From NCBI RefSeq assembly GCF_021272345.1, contig NZ_JAJSDQ010000006.1, forward strand, positions 62,001 to 126,000: 64,000 nucleotides of DNA, in the 5' to 3' direction. Numbering within the stretch: the first letter of the stretch is position 1; each line of letters starts with the position of its first letter. Shown piece after piece: positions 7,937 through 15,466 of this stretch. Source of the stretch: Ornithinimicrobium sediminis. Its GTDB lineage: Bacteria > Actinomycetota > Actinomycetes > Actinomycetales > Dermatophilaceae. The notes beneath the pieces are model-generated. The model saw nothing but the letters and a program-made list of their open reading frames with translations, made no database searches and was not told the origin of the DNA. The position numbers were made by a program, and so were the translations under genes.

Positions 7937-9255
7937 GCGGTGGGGGTCTCGCCCCCGCCGATCGTCAGTCGGGGCACCCCGGTGAAGCGGGCGGGGTCGG
8001 TGACCCGGCGGCCGTCCAGGAGCAGCCGGAGGCCGGGCAGGTCCTGCGCGCCGACGGCGGCGTACTCGGGGTGGTCGGCCTGCACGATGGCCACGTCGAC
8101 CGGCTCACCCAGGTGGTAGGGCTCCCAGCCGTATGCGGTGAGCTCGGTGTCGTCGTACATCGGGTCGTGCACGAGCACCTCGGCACCACGGGAGGCCAGG
8201 GCCTGCACGGTGGCGAACACCCCGGAGAACGCGGTCTCCTTGACCTTGCCGCGGTAGGAGGCGCCCAGCACGGCCACCCGCAGCCCCTGCAGCGACCCGA
8301 GCACGGCCTCGGCCCGCGCCACGGCATACTCCGGCATCGCGGCGTTGGCCGCCCGGGCCGTCGCCACCACGCTCGCCGCGGGGTCGGTGGACAGGTACAG
8401 CCGCGGGTAGACCGGGATGCAGTGCCCGCCGACGGCGATGCCCGGGTTGTGGATGTGGCTGTAAGGCTGGGAGTTGCACGCCTCGATGACCCGCTGCACG
8501 TCGATGCCGACCGAGTCGGCGAACCGGGCGAACTGGTTGGCCAGCCCGATGTTCACGTCGCGGTAGGTCGTCTCGGCCAGCTTGGCCATCTCGGCCGCCT
8601 CGGCCGAGCCCATGTCCCACACCCCGTTGGGCCGTGGCAGGTCCTCGCGCTCGTCGAAGGTCAGCACCGCATCGTAGAAGGCCACCGCGGCCGCCGTGCC
8701 GGCCTCGCTCAGCCCGCCGACCAGCTTGGGGTAGGCCCGCAGGTCGGCGAAGACCCGCCCGGTGAGCACCCGCTCCGGGGAGAAGACCAGGTGGAAGCCC
8801 GCCGACCCGTCGGCCGGTGACTCGGTCAGGCCGGAGACCTGCTCGATCATCGGCTTCCACCGCCCGCGGGTGGTGCCGACCGGCAGCGTGGTCTCGTAGG
8901 AGACCAGGGTGCCCGGGGTCAGGTGCTGGGCCAGCGACCGGGTCGCCGCGTCCATCCACCCGAAGTCGGGCTGACCGGTCGCCTCGTCGACGAACAGCGG
9001 CACCACCAGCACCACCGCGTCGGCGCCCGGCACCGCCTCGCCGTAGTCGGTCGTCGCCCGCAGCCGCCCCGCCGGCACCAGCTGCGCCAGCTTCTCACCC
9101 AGGTGCGCCTCCCCCGGGAACGGCTCCACCCCGGCGTTGACCTTCTCCACCAGCGCCGCGTTGACGTCCACCCCCACCACCTCGTGACCGGCATCGGCGA
9201 ACTGCACCGCCAGCGGCAGCCCGATCTTGCCCAGCGCGACGACCGCGACCTTCAT
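7933..9255 (-). CDS. Nucleotide sugar dehydrogenase (WecC/WbpA type)
   Basis: 440-aa NAD-dependent UDP-sugar 6-dehydrogenase, which oxidises the C6 hydroxyl of a UDP-HexNAc to a carboxylate in two steps. The N-terminus carries the dinucleotide fold (VALGKIGLPLA), FSPER (residues ~159-163) is in the linker, and the catalytic Cys279 lies in GGHCIPVYP. The VYP variant and length fit the UDP-N-acetylhexosamine dehydrogenases (WecC, WbpA) better than UDP-glucose dehydrogenase. With the epimerase at 11628 it could make UDP-ManNAcA. With that epimerase plus the genes at 25024-27750 it could supply the first step to a diacetamido-mannuronate. A weak AGGGA lies about 8 nt before ATG 9255. Confidence 0.88.
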   Translation of the reverse strand: MKVAVVALGKIGLPLAVQFADAGHEVVGVDVNAALVEKVNAGVEPFPGEAHLGEKLAQLVPAGRLRATTDYGEAVPGADAVVLVVPLFVDEATGQPDFGWMDAATRSLAQHLTPGTLVSYETTLPVGTTRGRWKPMIEQVSGLTESPADGSAGFHLVFSPERVLTGRVFADLRAYPKLVGGLSEAGTAAAVAFYDAVLTFDEREDLPRPNGVWDMGSAEAAEMAKLAETTYRDVNIGLANQFARFADSVGIDVQRVIEACNSQPYSHIHNPGIAVGGHCIPVYPRLYLSTDPAASVVATARAANAAMPEYAVARAEAVLGSLQGLRVAVLGASYRGKVKETAFSGVFATVQALASRGAEVLVHDPMYDDTELTAYGWEPYHLGEPVDVAIVQADHPEYAAVGAQDLPGLRLLLDGRRVTDPARFTGVPRLTIGGGETPTA

Positions 9256-9356
9256 GTGTGATCCCTACCCCTTGTATGCGCGACGGCGATGGCTCGACCG
9301 GTGGTGGCTCGACCGGCGGTGCGTCCGGTGACGACGAGGATACGGTGCCGGGCCGG

Positions 9357-10436
9357 TCAGCGTGACGCCCACCACGACGCGGTCATGAAGCGAGGAGGCG
9401 CCTCGGGGTGGGCCACCTGGCCGAGGCGCTCGGGGATGACCGTCGACGGGGTGCCGTGTCGTCTCCGGGCGCGAGCCAGCGCCACGAGCTCGGTGGCCGG
9501 GGACGAGGGGTCCAGGACCGCCCGAAGCAGGGCGACGTCCGCGCGGGACAGCGGTGCGGCCACGGCGGGGGCGGCCGTGTGCAGCCGCCGCACGACCGCT
9601 GCCAGGTCCGTGCGCTCGGGCGGTGTCCACCACTGCGGGTCCGGTCGGTGGAGGACGGCGCCGAAGACGTGGATGCGCAGCAGCTTGGTGGCGACCGCGG
9701 TGCGCACCGCCTCGGGGTAGGCCCGGTACCACGGCTGGTCGAGGAGGTGGTGCAGGAAGCCGAGCTCGACCTCGACCGAGCGCGGGGCGTAGGTCACCCG
9801 GTCGGTCGCGTCCTCGCCGATGAGGTAGCCCGGGCCCCGGCGGTCCACGACGACCCTCGTCTCGCACCAGAGCCGGGTCACGTAGGCGACGTCACCACCC
9901 ACCGGCATCCCCTCCACCAGCTCGGCACCCAGCCGCTCCCGCGCCGCGGTGGACACCAGCCCGAGGGGTGCGCTGCGGTAGCTGAGCCGGTCGCGCACGA
10001 CGTCGGCGAGCCCGCGCAGGGTGGGACGTGTCGGTGGTGTCGGCACCCGGCGGTCCGGGGTGCCGAGCGCCAGCCGGGTGACGACGGTCTCGGCGCGGTG
10101 GGCTCGCGCGAGGGCGAGCCAGGCGTCCACCGCGCCGGGGCGCAGCGTGTCGTCCGAGCCCATGATCGACACGAACTCACCGCGGGCTGCGCGCATCCCC
10201 GCGTTGAAGGGACCGGAGGCGCTGCGCGTCCCGTCGTGGTGCTCCAGCCAGCTGACCCGGTCGCGGTGCCCCGGGGCGAGCACCGCGGCGATGTCGCTGC
10301 TGGCGACGTTGTGGCAGACCACCGTCAGGCGGGTGTGCCGTGCGTTGCCGTCCAGCACGCTCGCGACCGCCCGGGCGATGGGGCGGTCGGGGGTGTGGAC
10401 GGCGATGACCACGTCGACCTCCGCGGCCCCGCTCAC
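9357..10436 (-). CDS. Glycosyltransferase family 2 protein
   Basis: 359 aa. The N-terminus has the GT-A fold start (VDVVIAVHTPDRPIARAVASVL) and SIMGSDDTLRPGAVDAWL contains the DD metal/nucleotide motif equivalent to DXD. The acceptor-side C-terminal half is unlike any family I can name. No transmembrane segment is visible, so it is probably a cytosolic or membrane-associated transferase adding a sugar to the growing glycan. GTG 10436 overlaps the stop of the upstream GT4 gene (GTGA), fixing this start over a longer upstream frame. Sugar specificity cannot be read from the sequence. Confidence 0.82.
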   Translation of the reverse strand: MSGAAEVDVVIAVHTPDRPIARAVASVLDGNARHTRLTVVCHNVASSDIAAVLAPGHRDRVSWLEHHDGTRSASGPFNAGMRAARGEFVSIMGSDDTLRPGAVDAWLALARAHRAETVVTRLALGTPDRRVPTPPTRPTLRGLADVVRDRLSYRSAPLGLVSTAARERLGAELVEGMPVGGDVAYVTRLWCETRVVVDRRGPGYLIGEDATDRVTYAPRSVEVELGFLHHLLDQPWYRAYPEAVRTAVATKLLRIHVFGAVLHRPDPQWWTPPERTDLAAVVRRLHTAAPAVAAPLSRADVALLRAVLDPSSPATELVALARARRRHGTPSTVIPERLGQVAHPEAPPRFMTASWWASR

Positions 10437-11590
10437 CCTCGCTGCCCCCGGCCGTGGACCTGCCGTGCCGTCCCGTAGGCGGTGGCGTAGGCGTGTGCCA
10501 CCGCCTCCTCGCCGAAGCGGTCCCCGATGGTGTCGCTGATCTCGAGCGCGCTCATCCCTGCGGCCGAGCGCAGCACCTGCTCGACGGCGTCGGCGTAGGC
10601 CGGTGCCTCCTGGACGGCGACGGTGACCCCGACACGGGGGTCCAGGTACTCCCCCTGCCCACCGGTCGCGCCGACGACGACCGGCCGGCCCGACAGCACC
10701 GCCTCCGCGCACGAGACGAAGAAGTTGTCCCCCCGGGTGGGGCCGAGGAAGACGTCGGCGGCCGCCAGCTCGGCCAGCACCCCGGCACGGTCGAGCGTGC
10801 CCACGAGGTCCACCCGGTCAGCGACGCCCAGGGCGGTCGCGCGGGCGATGACGTCGGCCTCCAGGGGGCCCTGCCCCACCATCCGGAGGTGGGCCGGACG
10901 GCCCCGCCCGCACAGCTCGGCGACGACGTCGACCGCGAGCACCGGGTCCTTGCGGGGGATCAGCCCGCCCACGCTCACCAGGCGCAGGCTGTCACCCTCC
11001 GCGCCCTCCGCGCCCTCCGCACCGGCCGCCGGCACCTCGCGCCGCGGGTGCGGGGTGGGCCGGGGGACGATGCAGGGCACGACCGTGGTGGGCCGCTCAC
11101 CCCGCACCTGCCGGACCGGGTCGGCCAGGTAGTCGCAGACGGCCGTCACGACGTCAGGGCGCACCAGCAGCCGTCGGAGCACGGGCAGGGCGCGGCGCCA
11201 GAGCGCCGGCAGGGTCTGCGGTGCGGTCAGGCCCGACCAGTGCTCGGTGTGCACCCAGGGCACGTCCGGGCGCCACCAGGCCATCGGCAGCAGGGTCGAG
11301 AAGGCCATCGAGTGCACCAGGTCCGCCCGCTCGGCCATCGCCCGCAGCAGCGTGCCCGCTGCGCGGATCTGCCGCGGGTCGGTGGTCGACATCGGGATGC
11401 GGGTGACCGGCACACCGTCGAAGGAGGGCTCCTCCGGTGCCGCACGGTCGAGCTGTCCCGGGGGGCACAGGTGCACCAGGGCGACGTCATGGCCCAGCGC
11501 GGCGAGAGCGCGGACGTCCTTGACCACGAAGGCGCCCGTCGAGGGGTGGCTCCGCGTCGGCGCCCAGGTGGTGACGGCGAGGACACGCAT
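10433..11590 (-). CDS. Glycosyltransferase family 4 protein
   Basis: 385 aa with two Rossmann domains of GT-B type. The N-terminal domain begins RVLAVTTWAPTRSHPSTGAFV. The C-terminal domain has SVGGLIPRKDP and the donor-binding PTRGDNFFVSCAEAVLSGRPVV, where the usual E-x7-E is partly altered. A short (GAE)3 repeat from a 9-bp tandem repeat separates the domains. ATG 11590 was preferred to a GTG at 11626 because TAGGTT ends 7 nt upstream, inside the longer frame. It is divergent from the epimerase at 11628. It probably transfers an NDP-sugar to the lipid-linked glycan on the cytoplasmic face. Confidence 0.85.
   Translation of the reverse strand: MRVLAVTTWAPTRSHPSTGAFVVKDVRALAALGHDVALVHLCPPGQLDRAAPEEPSFDGVPVTRIPMSTTDPRQIRAAGTLLRAMAERADLVHSMAFSTLLPMAWWRPDVPWVHTEHWSGLTAPQTLPALWRRALPVLRRLLVRPDVVTAVCDYLADPVRQVRGERPTTVVPCIVPRPTPHPRREVPAAGAEGAEGAEGDSLRLVSVGGLIPRKDPVLAVDVVAELCGRGRPAHLRMVGQGPLEADVIARATALGVADRVDLVGTLDRAGVLAELAAADVFLGPTRGDNFFVSCAEAVLSGRPVVVGATGGQGEYLDPRVGVTVAVQEAPAYADAVEQVLRSAAGMSALEISDTIGDRFGEEAVAHAYATAYGTARQVHGRGQRG
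10995..11020. repeat. Tandem 9-bp repeat (about three copies)
   Basis: About three head-to-tail copies of a 9-mer (GCGCCCTCC on the + strand) encode GAEGAEGAEG in the inter-domain linker of the GT4 gene. In-frame copy-number change would lengthen or shorten the linker without a frameshift. Confidence 0.6.
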
Positions 11591-11597
11591 AGGAGGC

Positions 11598-11619
11598 AAC
11601 CTAGCCCGTGCCCTACCCT
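11598..11619. promoter_or_regulatory. Face-to-face -10 elements of a divergent leaderless promoter pair
   Basis: Reading left, TAGGTT (11603 to 11598) ends 7 nt before ATG 11590 of the GT4 gene. Reading right, TACCCT (11614-11619) ends 8 nt before GTG 11628 of the epimerase. The two start codons are only 37 bp apart, so the promoters overlap and one polymerase should hinder the other. No Shine-Dalgarno sequence serves either gene. Confidence 0.5.
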
Positions 11620-11627
11620 CGGGCACT

Positions 11628-12689
11628 GTGAAGGTCCTGAGCGTGGTCGGTGCCCGTCCTCAGTTCGTCAAGCTGGCCCCCGTGGCAGCGGAGTGTGCCC
11701 GTCGCGGGGTGGAGCACGTGATCGTGCACACCGGCCAGCACTACGACCCGATGCTGTCCGACGTCTTCTTCGACGACCTCGGCATCCCGGACCCCGACGT
11801 GCACCTCGGGGTGGGCAGCGGCACGCACGGGGAGCAGACCGGGGCGATCCTGGCCCGGATGGACGCCGTGCTGGGCGCGCAGGCACCGGACTGGGTGCTC
11901 GTCTACGGCGACACCAACTCCACGCTGGCCGGGGCGCTGTCCGCGGTGAAGCTGCACCTGCCGGTCGCGCACCTGGAGGCCGGCCTGCGCTCGTTCAACC
12001 GCCGGATGCCCGAGGAGCACAACCGGGTGCTGACCGACCACGCAGCCGACCTGCTGCTGGCCCCCACCCTGGTCGCCATGGGGCACCTGGCCGACGAGGG
12101 GCTGGCCGGGCGCGCCGTGCACGTCGGCGACGTCATGGTCGACGTGCTGATGACGGTGCGTGCGGAGCTGGCGGACACCCCTGGGGTGCTGGAGCGGCTC
12201 GGGATGCCGGCCGGCGGCTTCTCGGTGGCGACGGTGCACCGGGCGGAGAACACCGACGACCCGGCCCGCCTGGCGGCGGTCGTCGCCGCGCTGTCACAGG
12301 TCGACCACCCGGTGGTCCTGCTGGCGCACCCGCGGCTGCGGGCGAAGGCTGCGGCGCACGGCATACCGCTGGAGGGCGGCGCGCTCACCGTGCGCGAGCC
12401 GCTGGCCTACCCCGACCTGGTCGCGGCCGTCGCCGCGTCGCGCGGGGTGGTGACCGACTCCGGGGGCCTGCAGAAGGAGGCGTTCGTGCTCCGCGTGCCG
12501 TGCACCACCGTGCGCGCCGAGACCGAGTGGGTCGAGACCGTGCAGCTGGGCTGGAACGTGCTCGTCGAGCCCGGGCCTGAGGTGTCCGCGGCGGCGTCCC
12601 GGCCCGCACCCTCCCCCACCGACGCGGCGCCCTACGGCACCGGCCACGCGGCGGCGGCCGTCCTGGAGGCGCTGGGCGCACCGGGCTGA
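11628..12689 (+). CDS. Non-hydrolysing UDP-GlcNAc 2-epimerase (WecB/WbpI type)
   Basis: 353 aa that would interconvert the C2 epimers of a UDP-HexNAc, normally UDP-GlcNAc and UDP-ManNAc. Family signatures run in order: GARPQFVKLAPV at the N-terminus, HTGQHYD, DTNSTLAG, HLEAGLRSFNRRMPEEHNR with catalytic acidic and His residues, TVHRAENTDDP, and DSGGLQKEAFVLRVPCTTVRAETEW for UDP binding. GTG 11628 is taken as a leaderless start. WecB and WbpI are homologous; the presence of WbpB, WbpE and WbpD homologues at 25024-27750 makes a WbpI role (epimerising UDP-GlcNAc(3NAc)A) as likely as WecB. A DosR-type palindrome starts 10 nt after its stop. Confidence 0.9.
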   Translation: MKVLSVVGARPQFVKLAPVAAECARRGVEHVIVHTGQHYDPMLSDVFFDDLGIPDPDVHLGVGSGTHGEQTGAILARMDAVLGAQAPDWVLVYGDTNSTLAGALSAVKLHLPVAHLEAGLRSFNRRMPEEHNRVLTDHAADLLLAPTLVAMGHLADEGLAGRAVHVGDVMVDVLMTVRAELADTPGVLERLGMPAGGFSVATVHRAENTDDPARLAAVVAALSQVDHPVVLLAHPRLRAKAAAHGIPLEGGALTVREPLAYPDLVAAVAASRGVVTDSGGLQKEAFVLRVPCTTVRAETEWVETVQLGWNVLVEPGPEVSAAASRPAPSPTDAAPYGTGHAAAAVLEALGAPG

Positions 12690-12698
12690 CCGGCGGAC

Positions 12699-12716
12699 CA
12701 GGGACCTCCGTCCCTG
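12699..12716. promoter_or_regulatory. DosR/DevR-type box 1
   Basis: CAGGGACCTCCGTCCCTG is a perfect inverted repeat (7-bp arms, 4-bp spacer) with the GGGAC-N4-GTCCC core of the DevR/DosR hypoxia regulator. It lies ~56 bp before the ATG of the beta-CASP protein; CATGCT further down is a possible -10. The same architecture recurs at 28886 and 61101. It could double as a terminator hairpin for the epimerase gene, but no T-run follows. Confidence 0.6.
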
Positions 12717-12771
12717 TGCCGAGGGTCGCTGTGGGGCCATGCTGGAGGTGCCCACCGCCGAAGGAGCCGCC

Positions 12772-14145
12772 ATGCCCACCACCCTGACCTTCCTCGGAGC
12801 GGCCGGCACGGTCACGGGCAGCAAGTTCGTCCTCGAGCGGGAGGGGCGCCGCACGATGGTCGACTGCGGCCTCTACCAGGGCGAGCGCGAGTGGCGCCGC
12901 CGCAACTGGGACGCGCTGCCGGTGGCTCCGGCGAGCATCAGCGACGTCGTCCTCAGCCACGCCCACCTGGACCACTGCGGCTACCTGCCGGCACTGGTGC
13001 GCAAGGGCTTCCCCGGACCGGTCTGGGCGACCGAGGGCACCGCTGCCCTGGCCGCCATCGTGCTGCGCGACAGCGCCCACCTCATCGAGGAGGAGGCGCG
13101 GTATGCCGCAGCGGGCGGCTGGTCCAAGCACTCCCCTCCGCTGCCGCTCTACACCGTCGCCGACGCCGACCGTGCCGTCGCCGCCTTCCGTGCCCTGCCC
13201 TTCCACGCTCCGCGGGACCTCGGGGACGGCACCCTGGCCACCCTCGTCCCCGCGGGGCACATCCTCGGCTCGGCCAGCGTGCACGTCGCCGCGGGCCAGG
13301 CCTCCGTGCTCTTCTCGGGTGACCTGGGCCGTCCGGACCACCCGCTCCTGCGCCCGCGGGGCCGGCCGCCGGCAGCGCGGACCGTCGTGGTGGAGTCGAC
13401 GTACGGCGACCGCACCCACCCCGCCCCCGACGAGGAGCACGCCGGCCTGGCCGCCGTCGTCCGCCGGACGGTGCGTCGCGGTGGCTCGGTGCTCGTCCCG
13501 GCGTTCGCGGTCGACCGGACCGAGGTGGTGCTGCTGGCCCTCGCCCGCCTCATGGCCTCCCACCAGGTGCCCGAGGTGCCGGTCTTCGTGGACAGCCCCA
13601 TGGCGCTGAAGGTCCTCGACGTCTACCTGCGCCCGGACCTGCGTGCCGAGCTCCGGCCGGGGGTCGTCGCGGAGATCGACAGCATCCCCCGGCTGCACGC
13701 CGCGGCGAGCGCAGAGGAGTCCGAGCGGCTGAACGACCCCACCGAGCCGTGCGTCATCGTGTCGGCCTCCGGCATGGCCACCGGCGGCCGGGTCATCCAC
13801 CACCTGGCCCACATGCTGCCGGACCGGCGCCACACGGTCGTGCTCGCCGGCTACCAGGGGGTGGGCACCCGGGGCCGGGCGCTGCGGGACGGCGCGACCG
13901 AGGTCAAGATCCACGGCCGCTACGTGCGGGTGCGTGCCGAGGTGGTCAGCGAGGAGGAGTTCTCCGTCCACGCGGACGGCCCCGAGCTGCTGGCCTGGCT
14001 GGCGGAGCTGCCCAGTCCTCCGGAGACGGTCTACGTCCTGCACGGCGAGCCGGAGGCGGCCCGCGCGCTCGCGGCACGGGTCCGCGAGCAGCTGGACTGC
14101 GCCGTCGCCGTGCCCTGGCTGGGCGAGAAGGTGGTCGTCGGCTAG
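12772..14145 (+). CDS. MBL-fold/beta-CASP hydrolase (RNA-processing type)
   Basis: 457 aa with an N-terminal metallo-beta-lactamase fold and an inserted beta-CASP domain, the architecture of nucleic-acid hydrolases such as CPSF73-like RNases. Zinc-ligand motif 2 is HAHLDHCG; GHILGSA and SGDLGR follow. Beta-CASP motif A is STYGDRTH, motif B PAFAVDRTE, and motif C is SASGMATGGR with FSVHADGPEL. All metal ligands appear intact, so an active RNase or DNase is expected. AAGGAG at 12761-12766 fixes ATG 12772. The DosR-like box upstream suggests induction by hypoxia or redox stress. Its TAG stop overlaps the TAG of the convergent crcB gene in a shared CTAG. Confidence 0.88.
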   Translation: MPTTLTFLGAAGTVTGSKFVLEREGRRTMVDCGLYQGEREWRRRNWDALPVAPASISDVVLSHAHLDHCGYLPALVRKGFPGPVWATEGTAALAAIVLRDSAHLIEEEARYAAAGGWSKHSPPLPLYTVADADRAVAAFRALPFHAPRDLGDGTLATLVPAGHILGSASVHVAAGQASVLFSGDLGRPDHPLLRPRGRPPAARTVVVESTYGDRTHPAPDEEHAGLAAVVRRTVRRGGSVLVPAFAVDRTEVVLLALARLMASHQVPEVPVFVDSPMALKVLDVYLRPDLRAELRPGVVAEIDSIPRLHAAASAEESERLNDPTEPCVIVSASGMATGGRVIHHLAHMLPDRRHTVVLAGYQGVGTRGRALRDGATEVKIHGRYVRVRAEVVSEEEFSVHADGPELLAWLAELPSPPETVYVLHGEPEAARALAARVREQLDCAVAVPWLGEKVVVG

Positions 14146-14519
14146 AGGGCGTCCAGAGCCGCCATGGCCGCGACCCCGGCCGCGGCGGCCGCCACGGCCA
14201 GCACGAGGGACCCGGTCACGGTGACGACGGCTCGGCGCACGTCGCCACCCTGCGCCAGCCGCACGGTCTCCACCATGGCCGTGGAGAAGGTCGTGTACCC
14301 CCCGCAGAAGCCGACCGCCAGCACGACGTAGGCCGTCTCGTCCAGGCCGTGGAAGAGCCGGGCGCCGGTCAGCAGACCGAGCAGCGCGGACCCCGACACG
14401 TTCACCAGCATCGTCCCTACCGGCAGCCCCGTGCCCGAGCGCTGCGTGACCACGCCGTCAACGACGAACCGGGTCGCGGCTCCCAGCCCCCCGAGGAGCA
14501 CGACCAGCAGCACTGTCAC
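14142..14519 (-). CDS. crcB: CrcB/Fluc fluoride channel, subunit A
   Basis: 125-aa small membrane protein with four hydrophobic helices. The GGLGAATRF motif near the N-terminus, the NVSGSALLG segment (Asn in the pore) and GFCGGYTTFSTAMVE (phenylalanine-rich ion track) are characteristic of fluoride-exporting Fluc channels. GGAGG lies 5 nt before the GTG at 14519, and this GTG overlaps the stop of the second crcB gene (GTGA). Two neighbouring Fluc genes usually make a heterodimeric channel. No fluoride riboswitch is seen upstream. The stop shares CTAG with the convergent beta-CASP gene. Confidence 0.92.
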   Translation of the reverse strand: MTVLLVVLLGGLGAATRFVVDGVVTQRSGTGLPVGTMLVNVSGSALLGLLTGARLFHGLDETAYVVLAVGFCGGYTTFSTAMVETVRLAQGGDVRRAVVTVTGSLVLAVAAAAAGVAAMAALDAL

Positions 14520-14923
14520 GACGACCTCCGGGCACCGACCAGCACACCCACGAGGCAGGCCAGCAGCCCGGCGGCCAGGCTCGTCACGGCATACCCCGCG
14601 GCCAGCGCCCACTGGCCGTCGGCCAGCAGGCGCTCGACCTCGATCGCCAGCGCGCTGAACGTCGTGAACCCGCCCAGGACCCCCGTGCCGAGCCCCAGCC
14701 TCAGCACGGTGCCGCGCCGGGTCTCCCTGCCGCCCCGCACCAGCGCCTCCAGCAGCAGCCCCAGCAGGAACGCCCCCAGCACGTTCTCGACGAGGGTGCC
14801 CACCGGCCAGCCGTCCTGCTGCGGCAGCGCCGTGCTGAGCAGGTAGCGACCTGCGGTGCCCACCATGCCGCCGGCCGCCACCAGGAGGACGAGCCCCCCG
14901 TGGAGGTGGTGCGGACGGCTCAC
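14516..14923 (-). CDS. crcB: CrcB/Fluc fluoride channel, subunit B
   Basis: 135 aa, four hydrophobic helices. GGMVGTAGRYLL, the ENVLGAFLLG pore segment (Asn retained) and GVLGGFTTFSALAIE match the Fluc family. It overlaps the universal stress protein gene by GTGA upstream and the other crcB by GTGA downstream, so the three genes form a tightly coupled operon usp-crcB-crcB. In actinobacteria paired Fluc proteins are usually both required. The start was chosen from the overlap; longer frames would run into usp. Confidence 0.92.
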   Translation of the reverse strand: MSRPHHLHGGLVLLVAAGGMVGTAGRYLLSTALPQQDGWPVGTLVENVLGAFLLGLLLEALVRGGRETRRGTVLRLGLGTGVLGGFTTFSALAIEVERLLADGQWALAAGYAVTSLAAGLLACLVGVLVGARRSS

Positions 14924-15417
14924 CCGGCGTGCCTGGACCGGGGAGGGACGACGAGCACGGGGCGCTCCTGGGTGTGCGCCAGACGGCCCGCCACCGACCC
15001 CCCGATGAGCTCGCCCATCCAGCCGGTCAGCCCGGCGCTGCGCGGTCCCACGGCGATGAGCCGTGCGTCGTACTCGCGGGCGGCGCCGGTCAGGCCGTGG
15101 GTGACCTCGCCGAGGGTGTAGACGAACACCCACGGCACGCCGGTGCCGGCCAGCACCTCCTCGAGGTGGGCCCGCATCTCCTGCTCGGCGACCTGCCGGC
15201 TGTCGTCCTCCTGGTCGGGGTCCAGCGGCGTCGTGTAGACGGTGCCGTCGGGGGCCTCACCCAGGAAGATGCGGCTGCCGTCGACCCACACGCACACCAG
15301 GCCCACGTCCAGCGACCCGGCCAGGTCGGCGGCCTCGGTCAGGACCAGCGGCGACTGGCCCGGCACCACCCCGACAAGGACGGGGCGACCGGGCGGCAGG
15401 TGGCTCGCGCTGGTCAT
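14920..15417 (-). CDS. Universal stress protein (UspA family)
   Basis: 165 aa, one UspA domain. The ATP-binding signature is complete towards the C-terminus: a Gly-rich stretch in GPRSAGLTGWMGELIGG then SVAGRLAHTQERPVLVV. It starts with ATG 15417; a -10-like CACGAT preceded by TGG ends 6 nt upstream, suggesting a leaderless mRNA. Position ahead of two fluoride-channel genes with GTGA overlap implies joint expression, an unusual partnership. Universal stress proteins are common DosR-regulon members in actinobacteria, but I see no DosR box here. Confidence 0.88.
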   Translation of the reverse strand: MTSASHLPPGRPVLVGVVPGQSPLVLTEAADLAGSLDVGLVCVWVDGSRIFLGEAPDGTVYTTPLDPDQEDDSRQVAEQEMRAHLEEVLAGTGVPWVFVYTLGEVTHGLTGAAREYDARLIAVGPRSAGLTGWMGELIGGSVAGRLAHTQERPVLVVPPRSRHAG

Positions 15418-15466
15418 GGAGCCATCGTGCCAGTCCGAGGCCGTCCCGCGCGCGCCCTCCTCGCGC

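Noticed and set aside
9280-9325. Direct repeat GGCTCGACCGG in the 100-bp gap between the dehydrogenase and GT2
   Set aside because: Two short copies only; no promoter or gene can be tied to them.
10995-11020. Start of a CRISPR array
   Set aside because: Copies are 9 bp with no spacers and lie inside a coding frame.
11247-11627. Longer N-terminus for the epimerase
   Set aside because: The extension overlaps the divergent GT4 gene and passes through the -10 elements; the family begins at the residues encoded from 11628.
12699-12716. Rho-independent terminator for the epimerase gene
   Set aside because: The stem is good but there is no T-run, and the same core recurs at two other promoters not following a gene end in the same way; a DosR box is the better reading.
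15418-15466. Fluoride riboswitch before usp-crcB-crcB
   Set aside because: Only 49 bp separate usp from the next gene and no fluoride-riboswitch consensus is visible.
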